A stretch of DNA of 6,110 nucleotides from Candidatus Heimdallarchaeota archaeon (GTDB taxonomy: Archaea > Asgardarchaeota > Heimdallarchaeia > Heimdallarchaeales > Kariarchaeaceae). The notes beneath the pieces are model-generated. The model had not been told where the DNA came from. It was given only the letters and a program-made list of their open reading frames with translations, and did no database searches. Made by a program: the position numbers and the translations under genes. Shown one piece after another: positions 1-5,042 of this stretch. Location: the NCBI GenBank assembly GCA_022574115.1, contig JACZSS010000192.1, forward strand, positions 1 to 6,110. The letters are read 5' to 3'. Within the stretch, counting starts at the first letter, position 1, and each line of letters opens with the position of its first letter.

Positions 1-924
1 ACATTGTTCACAATAAATCCCGAAATTAACAGGAAATGCTTGTCTATCTGTTGGTTTTTGCTGATGAATATTTTGTAAATCAGCGACAAATTTGGTCCAA
101 AGGATCTCAATATCCTCATATGGCAACGAAACGAAGGCGGGATGTTTAACCGTTTCTTCAATCAAGGTGGGCTGAAACTTATCGGTTCTCCCAAAGATCC
201 CGTTATCCATAATGGAAACCCGCACTACATTTTGCAAGGATTGGTCATAGATCCAGGCATTAAGGGTCTGCAGATAATACAGTATTTCTGAGAAGTGTTT
301 ATTGGATACATTTTCGACGGCGGTTGCCTTGATATCTACGACCGATAATAAACTTAATTCACTGTTTTGCTTAATATTTAGAGTTTCTACTCTCCCAGCT
401 TCGGTTAACACTTTGGTCATCTCCCCTTCGAAGGTTTGGATAGACCGAAGGTATAGAATATCGGGAATACATGCGGATAATGGTAACTCGAAAAAGTTAT
501 CCTGAAATCCTTTCGGAACCTCATACTTGTGCTCGATGAGCAATACTGGGCTGATGGAAGTGATGGGAAGCGACTCGGTAATAACTTTCGAAGTCAAAGG
601 GTAAAAGGCTCCCTCAGGAGGTCGGATCACTGGATTCTGAATGAGCTTGGGATTGTAGGTCGCCTGTAGATGACCAATTCTGCTAAGCTCTGTATAGATT
701 ATCGCCTGATATTTTTTGCCCTCTCGGAGTTGAAAAGCTTGAATAGGTCGATCAATCGATTTGTCATATTCAACAATCTCCTCATTTAATCTCCAATCCT
801 GCCAGTTTTCCCCCCGTTCTGATAATTCTAAAAAAAGTTGACGATGACAATTGGAAGAAACATACTGATTGAATTCCCCCTTGCTGAACGATCTTTTTCG
901 CCCAGGCGATCGTCCACCCGACAT
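1..924 (-). CDS. RecB/Cas4-like PD-(D/E)XK nuclease, N-terminal part (cut by window edge)
   Basis: Reading leftward from the ATG at 922-924, the frame stays open for 308 codons to the window edge, so the C-terminus is missing. An upstream in-frame TAA lies at 958-960. Seen in the translation: a basic start, Cys26 in an 'NCHRQLFLEL' helix, a 'CIPDILYL' strand with Asp155, 'VVDIKAT' with Asp197 and Lys199, a following helix 'EILYYLQTLNAW' (about 213-224), and 'YCEQC' with Cys305 and Cys308 at the edge. The order Cys, PD, DxK, helix, CxxC is that of Cas4/AddB-type nucleases, in which one N-terminal and three C-terminal cysteines hold a 4Fe-4S cluster. The expected role is DNA end processing. About 130 residues separate Cys26 from the PD motif, longer than in compact Cas4, and no CRISPR array or other cas gene is present. 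It could be the nuclease part of a larger helicase-nuclease. It is transcribed divergently from the PHP-ATPase gene. The fold is fairly sure; the exact family is not. Confidence 0.72.
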   Translation of the reverse strand, partial: MSGGRSPGRKRSFSKGEFNQYVSSNCHRQLFLELSERGENWQDWRLNEEIVEYDKSIDRPIQAFQLREGKKYQAIIYTELSRIGHLQATYNPKLIQNPVIRPPEGAFYPLTSKVITESLPITSISPVLLIEHKYEVPKGFQDNFFELPLSACIPDILYLRSIQTFEGEMTKVLTEAGRVETLNIKQNSELSLLSVVDIKATAVENVSNKHFSEILYYLQTLNAWIYDQSLQNVVRVSIMDNGIFGRTDKFQPTLIEETVKHPAFVSLPYEDIEILWTKFVADLQNIHQQKPTDRQAFPVNFGIYCEQC

Positions 925-954
925 GAAGTACCTAAGGTTTGTCAATGGCTTTTC

Positions 955-965
955 AATTTAAATCC
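955..965 (-). promoter_or_regulatory. TATA-like promoter element of the nuclease gene
   Basis: On the minus strand the run GGATTTAAATTG is centred about 36 bp before the ATG at 924. In an archaeon this spacing would give a leader of about 10 bases. An AGGT five bases before the ATG could serve as a weak ribosome binding site. The assignment rests on position and AT-richness only; no good bacterial -35/-10 pair was recognised here. Confidence 0.25.
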
Positions 966-972
966 ATGTGTC

Positions 973-988
973 ACTAAATAATTTTAGT
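973..988. repeat. Inverted repeat, possible operator near the nuclease promoter
   Basis: ACTAAATAATTTTAGT has perfect 6-bp arms around TAAT and lies about 10 bp upstream of the TATA-like element of the minus-strand gene. That position suits an activator or repressor site. There is no following T-run, so it is not an intrinsic terminator. Short AT-rich dyads also arise by chance. Confidence 0.25.
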
Positions 989-1068
989 CACGATCCGGAA
1001 ACCCATTACGAGTCAATTGTTCCGATATTATTCAACCGAGATCGAAAATTTATTTTGGAATAGTTCTT

Positions 1069-1084
1069 AGCTTTTAAATAAGCT
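1069..1084. repeat. Inverted repeat in the divergent intergenic region
   Basis: AGCTTTTAAATAAGCT has 5-bp AGCTT/AAGCT arms around an AT-rich centre. It lies in the middle of the intergenic region and could be a regulator site or a TATA-containing element. The evidence is the symmetry alone. Confidence 0.18.
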
Positions 1085-1273
1085 CTGTGGCTCATAATCG
1101 GATCTAGAAAATTATTGAAGTTTAAAATGAATCCGAAGGGAGAACAAGTCTTTGAATTGTTCGAATCGATCAGATGAATGGTCAAAATCCATCTACATTA
1201 CCTGTTCGATACATGCTACACAAGATCGGATGAGTAAAAAATTATTTTCGAATGAGAGTTTAATGCAAAATAT

Positions 1274-1287
1274 CGAAATATACTTTA
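1274..1287 (+). promoter_or_regulatory. Putative promoter of the PHP-ATPase gene
   Basis: CGAAATATACTTTA lies about 30 bp before the ATG at 1312. It reads as an archaeal BRE/TATA pair (CGAAA then TATACTTTA) giving an almost leaderless transcript. Alternatively TATACT is a bacterial -10 box, although the bases 17 bp upstream do not resemble a good -35. No clear Shine-Dalgarno sequence precedes 1312, which slightly favours the leaderless reading. Confidence 0.3.
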
Positions 1288-1311
1288 ACCAACAGATGAT
1301 AAATCGCCTAT

Positions 1312-3189
1312 ATGACAAATGAGGATCATTGGTCTCCTCAGGGATTGTCTTGGTATTCCACAGCGCTCCATGTTCACACTCCTGCATCACACCGTTTCAA
1401 TCAAGACTTTAGTGGAGACCTGAACATAAGCCCAGAGGCCTTCCTCACAGCTGTCGTTGAGGCAGGATTAGATGTGATTGGAGTAACCGATCACAACAAT
1501 TGTGATTGGATTGACCCACTAAAAGAAGCTAAATCGAATACATCGGATATAAGAATCAAACAGCTGACAATTTTACCTGGTGTTGAAATAAAAACAAACG
1601 ACGGAGTTCATGTACTTGCGATTTTTGATGAGGACAAGCCAACTACCGAACTCGTTGAATTCATTCGTTCAATTGGGTTGAAGTCATACGAGAGTTTCCA
1701 AAATGATCAGGAAAGAAAAAACAGCTGTACCGATCCAATCTGGGATTTGAAAGACGGTTCCTTGTTGGATAAAATTATTGAGGAAGGGGGTCTCCCAATC
1801 TTACCGCACATTAATCGACCAAACGGATTTTATCATACTTACTCAGAGAGCCCTAATCCGCGCGATAAATTAATACGGGCAGAAAATGTTCGTATTTTTG
1901 AATGCAACCAAAGTGAAGTTCCGGAGCATATTAACCAAGTGAGGAAAGAGTATATTTCCAACAACAAGCTTGTGCCGTTTGTTTTTATCAACCATTCAGA
2001 CATCCATTCTGAATCCCAATTTCCTGAAATGACCAGATGGACTTGGATCAAACTGGGAAAACCTTCGCTTAATTCAATAAAACAAGTGATCACCGCTGGG
2101 ACATCTAGATTAAACCTTCAGCCACCCGAACCCATTCTTCACAGTTTTATAAAATATCTCTCAATACCAAAAGGAAAATTTGCTCGCGAAGGTCCATTTA
2201 GAATCCATTTTTCTCCCCATCTAAACACCATCGTCGGCTCAAAGGGAACCGGGAAATCGATCATCATTTCCACACTCAAGGCAATCTTTGGAAAGGTTAG
2301 TCAGGATGACCAGACCACAATATCGAAATTGAGAAACACCATTGATGATGGTTTCACAATCGACATGTGCATTTCTGTCTCCGGCGAGGATTATCTTGTT
2401 TCAAGGGGAATTTCTTTTGGAACTGAGAAATCAGGCAGAAATTTAATTTTGAAAATAGAACTCGGAGATCCTGTGATAGAAAAAATAATAGGTGAGGGCG
2501 AACATGCAATAGTTGATACACCCCTTGCCTCGCTATTTGATTCAGAGGCGTACGCTCAAGGGGAAATTAGTGAAATCGTCGATAAGCTAGAACTTAAATT
2601 AGATTTTGTTGATTCATTCAACAGTACAAAAATAAATTCAATTAAACTCAAAATTGAAAATATTAAAGCGAACTTAGATAACAATCGCAGATTACTACTT
2701 GGAAACTATGATCAAATGATCGAGCTTGAAGAGAGAATTAAGGAGAAGGGCGATCTGTCAGCATGGATAGCAGAAAAAAATTCAGTTCTGAGACATGGAA
2801 TCATAAAAAATCACGAAAAATGGGATGAGTATGAAACAAAAATCACTGAACACATCACGAAAATAGACAGTGGGTTGCAGAATAAAATTACTGTGTTAGG
2901 AAATGAAATTCCAAAAATGGAGTATCTAATTACAGAATCTGATCCAATTGCGATTGGCGAAAATGGTCAGGATGATCCATCGGTCATGGGTGCAGATAAT
3001 CTAATTCCGGTTATTGAAATTATTGACGAGCTAAATGCGCTTTCAGACCAAGTAAATATGCAGTCAGAGTCAGAATTTTCAAACTATAGAGATGAATTAA
3101 CTGAAATTGTCGGTAATGTGAAATCCATAAAAGAAAGGTTTGACATTCTACATCGCCAACACGACTTAGAATATAACAATCACCTATGA
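1312..3189 (+). CDS. PHP-domain/SMC-like ATPase, N-terminal part ending at in-frame TGA
   Basis: This encodes 625 residues from the ATG at 1312. The N-terminal PHP phosphoesterase domain (about 10-240) shows the metal-binding motifs of the family: HVH (20, 22), TDHN (His61), PGVE (Glu92), His100, PHINR (His166) and NHSDIH (His228, Asp230, His232). An ABC/SMC-type ATPase head begins near residue 285 with strand 'LNTIVGS' and Walker A GSKGTGKS (309-316). From about 430 the sequence is charged and helical, an outgoing coiled coil. The architecture is that of TrlF-type PHP-ATPases and of the anti-phage Ppl proteins, which likely couple ATP-driven target sensing to PHP hydrolysis. This piece lacks the signature, Walker B and H-loop, which lie downstream in the same frame. 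Read through the TGA, the whole protein would be 969 residues ending at 4221. Alone it should not hydrolyse ATP, so the locus is either a disrupted gene or depends on readthrough. Confidence 0.85.
   Translation: MTNEDHWSPQGLSWYSTALHVHTPASHRFNQDFSGDLNISPEAFLTAVVEAGLDVIGVTDHNNCDWIDPLKEAKSNTSDIRIKQLTILPGVEIKTNDGVHVLAIFDEDKPTTELVEFIRSIGLKSYESFQNDQERKNSCTDPIWDLKDGSLLDKIIEEGGLPILPHINRPNGFYHTYSESPNPRDKLIRAENVRIFECNQSEVPEHINQVRKEYISNNKLVPFVFINHSDIHSESQFPEMTRWTWIKLGKPSLNSIKQVITAGTSRLNLQPPEPILHSFIKYLSIPKGKFAREGPFRIHFSPHLNTIVGSKGTGKSIIISTLKAIFGKVSQDDQTTISKLRNTIDDGFTIDMCISVSGEDYLVSRGISFGTEKSGRNLILKIELGDPVIEKIIGEGEHAIVDTPLASLFDSEAYAQGEISEIVDKLELKLDFVDSFNSTKINSIKLKIENIKANLDNNRRLLLGNYDQMIELEERIKEKGDLSAWIAEKNSVLRHGIIKNHEKWDEYETKITEHITKIDSGLQNKITVLGNEIPKMEYLITESDPIAIGENGQDDPSVMGADNLIPVIEIIDELNALSDQVNMQSESEFSNYRDELTEIVGNVKSIKERFDILHRQHDLEYNNHL
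3187..3189 (+). other. In-frame TGA interrupting the PHP-ATPase frame (codon 626)
   Basis: The frame opened at 1312 reads CTA TGA CAA here and then continues open to the TAG at 4219-4221. No shift of frame is needed. A single substitution from CGA, AGA, GGA, TGG, TTA or TCA would create it. The stop falls inside the coiled coil. UGA followed by C is a known leaky context, so low-level readthrough is possible. General UGA recoding is unlikely: nrdJ ends in TGA, and the other frames here carry no internal TGA. Confidence 0.9.
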
Positions 3190-3291
3190 CAAAATCAGAT
3201 TGCACACTTAAATGATCTCTATACTCAAAGACAGGCGAAAATAAGTAAACTGAAGTTAATAATAGATGAAGCTGAACCACAAATAAGAGTC

Positions 3292-4221
3292 TTGGTCACT
3301 CAAACTAACGAATTTTGGCTTATCAGAAAACAGTTATTGGAAGATTTAGAAAAGGAAAACAAAGAATTAACTGAAGAACGTAGAGATTGCTGTAGGGAAA
3401 TTGGAGACAAGTTAAGATCTGTCAATTCAAACGAACAAAGAATTATAATCAAAATTGATAGTGAAAATGAAGATAATTACCAATATCAGCAGAGACTGCG
3501 GAACTATGCTGATTCAAAGCTGGAGAAGAGAATCAGGGATGATCAGCTCTCCAAGATATTTCAACAGATTTCGAATTCTGATCTAACAAGAGAAATCACA
3601 AAGCATTTAGAAGGGGAATCGAATAATGCGACCGAATTACTAGAATCTGCTGGGTGTACTCGTCGTACAATATTGAAGCTCATCGAACGCGATTCAAATA
3701 TGATGACCGTTGAAAATCCTAATTTAACTCGGAACGTGTTTAGTGAGCACCTTCTGCTTATTGAGGAAGCAATAGATGAAGACATTGTAGCCATCTTGGT
3801 CAATATTCTCGGAAATGAACAGAATGCGGAAGAACTCTCTGATGGCCAAAAATGTTCAGTAATGATGACACTTGCAATGCTCTCTAAAGAAAACGTGCCA
3901 CTGATTGTTGATCAACCTGAAGATGACTTAGACCATGAGTTTATTTCCAAAAATATTATTCCCAAAATTGTTGAATCCAAAAAAACGAGACAGTATATTC
4001 TTTCAACGCATAATCCCAATATTTCGGCTTTAGGGGATTCTGAGACAATCTTTAAGCTAGAATACAAAGGTGAGGACGACTCTTGCTTCATTGAATCCTC
4101 AGGTGGTTTTGAAGATTTACTTGAGGATTTGCTCAGAATGGAAGGTGGAGAGAGTGCATTTCGTTTAAGGATGGAAAGATACGGATTTAACCGCTTTTCA
4201 AAAGGGATTCGTAAAATATAG
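3292..4221 (+). CDS. PHP-domain/SMC-like ATPase, C-terminal part after the in-frame stop
   Basis: The frame is the one opened at 1312 and is already open from 3190. The TTG at 3292 is only the first usual start codon after the TGA, and no convincing ribosome binding site precedes it, so independent translation is doubtful. The first part (to about 3500) is charged and helical, the returning arm of the coiled coil. The rest completes the ATPase head. In full-length numbering it holds the ABC signature LSDGQ (842-846), Walker B 'LIVDQPEDDLD' (Asp867, Glu870) and the H-loop 'LSTHNPN' (His900). These match RecN/SMC-like ATPases and need the Walker A encoded before the stop. Either the two pieces associate as a split ATPase, or readthrough joins them, or the gene is dead. 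The motifs look undamaged, which suggests the stop is recent or artificial. It ends in TAG, two bases from the stop of the convergent gene. Confidence 0.78.
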   Translation: MVTQTNEFWLIRKQLLEDLEKENKELTEERRDCCREIGDKLRSVNSNEQRIIIKIDSENEDNYQYQQRLRNYADSKLEKRIRDDQLSKIFQQISNSDLTREITKHLEGESNNATELLESAGCTRRTILKLIERDSNMMTVENPNLTRNVFSEHLLLIEEAIDEDIVAILVNILGNEQNAEELSDGQKCSVMMTLAMLSKENVPLIVDQPEDDLDHEFISKNIIPKIVESKKTRQYILSTHNPNISALGDSETIFKLEYKGEDDSCFIESSGGFEDLLEDLLRMEGGESAFRLRMERYGFNRFSKGIRKI

Positions 4222-4223
4222 AA

Positions 4224-4757
4224 TTAATATTCGACGGTATTTAGCTGAAATTTCAATTGAATTCCCTGTTTTGCACTTTTATCAAGAAGGTAAGCTAATT
4301 CTAGACTTAAGGGTTCTTTACTTGTGGACGGATTATATCCAATTAAACCAACTAATTTTCTGTAACCCTTGATATTAGGAACCTCAATTTCAATCTCATT
4401 TACAAATTTAAAATTGTACAATAAATATCTTAGTGCTAAAACTAACCCTTGGAATATTCCAACTTTCTTGTCTTCTGAAGCGACTACTGAATTAAACAGA
4501 AACTTATCAAATCCGATTTCGCAACTTATCTTTTGATTGAGTTTCTGAGTTTCTGGATTCAGAAAATAATTAGAGTATAATCTAACTCTAAAGCTTCTAG
4601 TACGCGTTACATCATTGATTTTTGGTACTTGATCAATGATGCTAATCTGTTTCATAATATCAAACATTCTCACTTCAAGTATAAAAACCAGATCAGGGAG
4701 AGACTTCATTGGAATTGAAACAACTGATCGTAATAGTAAATTTCCGCAATCTACCAA
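4224..4757 (-). CDS. RNase H-fold-like small protein lacking catalytic acidic residues
   Basis: The frame runs from TTG 4757 (an in-frame TAG lies just before, at 4761-4763) to TAA 4224-4226, giving 177 residues. In-frame ATGs at 4709, 4667 and 4655 are alternatives; the one at 4667 has GAAGTGAGA before it, the best weak ribosome site. Residues 55-177 follow an RNase H-like order: strand 'FRVRLYSNYF' (56-65), strands about 76-92, helix 'GIFQGLVLALRYLL' (100-113), strand 'EIEIEVPN' (121-128) with 'YRKLVG' after it, helix 150-163, strand 'IQLKFQLN' (166-173). This can be set against the pattern 'AEyeALilgLrlAL...vrsDSqlvv.qL.G' of RNase HI-like proteins. At the expected catalytic sites I see Tyr/Ser, Ile/Gln and Pro in place of Asp, Glu and Asp, and the last helix is missing. 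I infer a non-catalytic nucleic-acid-binding or structural role. This rests on visual comparison only. The gene is convergent with the PHP-ATPase gene. Confidence 0.6.
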   Translation of the reverse strand: MVDCGNLLLRSVVSIPMKSLPDLVFILEVRMFDIMKQISIIDQVPKINDVTRTRSFRVRLYSNYFLNPETQKLNQKISCEIGFDKFLFNSVVASEDKKVGIFQGLVLALRYLLYNFKFVNEIEIEVPNIKGYRKLVGLIGYNPSTSKEPLSLELAYLLDKSAKQGIQLKFQLNTVEY

Positions 4758-4887
4758 AAACTAAATTGCGAACTCGATCCCTCCGTTGAGTAGATTTTAT
4801 CGGTCGATCGATTGCTATAAACTCCTCTTCAGCAAGTCCCTCAGCCTTTATAATTGACTGATTTATGTGTGTATGCTTCTTATGTGA
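4693..4887 (-). pseudogene. Start-less open frame, possible decayed coding remnant
   Basis: On the minus strand the frame following TAA 4888-4890 stays open for 64 codons to TGA 4693-4695. It has no ATG or GTG, and its only TTG is at codon 47. The middle part ('AEGLAEEEFIAIDRPIKS', then Arg-rich 'RRDRVRNLVFGRLRK') looks like protein sequence. The last third overlaps the start of the RNase H-like gene in another frame. It may be an eroded gene, or a 5' extension of that gene lost by a stop and a frameshift. Chance is not excluded. Confidence 0.25.
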
Positions 4888-4997
4888 TTAAATTGCCATA
4901 TTTTTAGGCTCTGCAGATAAAGAACGAATATTTTTAAATAATAAATTTGCAAATAATTATTGTATTCTCTTAGACTTATATCTGATTATATGCCATG

Positions 4998-5027
4998 TAT
5001 TGCGGATAGGACCAACTATACGCAATA
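4998..5027 (-). terminator. Hairpin behind nrdJ, possible terminator or 3'-end structure
   Basis: TATTGCG (4998-5004) and CGCAATA (5021-5027) pair perfectly. Inside them ATAG and CTAT pair across one mismatch, leaving a 6-base loop: 11 paired bases in a 30-base element. It lies 15 bases after the nrdJ stop and is transcribed with that gene. No T-run follows on the minus strand, so it is not a textbook intrinsic terminator. It could instead protect the transcript's 3' end. Confidence 0.4.
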
Positions 5028-5042
5028 TTGAATAATTATACT

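Larger units (their letters stand above)
925..1311. other. Divergent intergenic region (387 bp)
   Basis: This stretch separates the starts of the two divergent genes and must hold both promoters. No RNA gene or convincing protein gene was recognised. It contains two short dyads (973-988 and 1069-1084) and a loose repeat of ATCGGAT followed by AAAATTATT (1097-1116 and 1225-1246). A tiny frame of 16 codons begins at 1127, ends at TGA 1175-1177, and continues for 19 more codons to 1237. It has no support beyond being open. Confidence 0.6.

Noticed and set aside
302..505. Plus-strand frame of 67 codons
   Set aside because: It lies wholly inside the minus-strand nuclease gene, whose motifs are clear; it is a shadow frame.
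1127..1237. Two tandem tiny frames (16 and 19 codons) separated by TGA in the divergent intergenic region
   Set aside because: There is no ribosome binding site and no recognisable protein character; such lengths are expected by chance.
1193..1390. Minus-strand frame of 65 codons across the start of the PHP-ATPase gene
   Set aside because: It overlaps the conserved PHP HxH motif region and has no family features of its own.
3187..3260. Selenocysteine insertion at the TGA
   Set aside because: No stem-loop resembling a bacterial SECIS is visible right after the TGA, and the codon falls in a coiled coil rather than a redox site.
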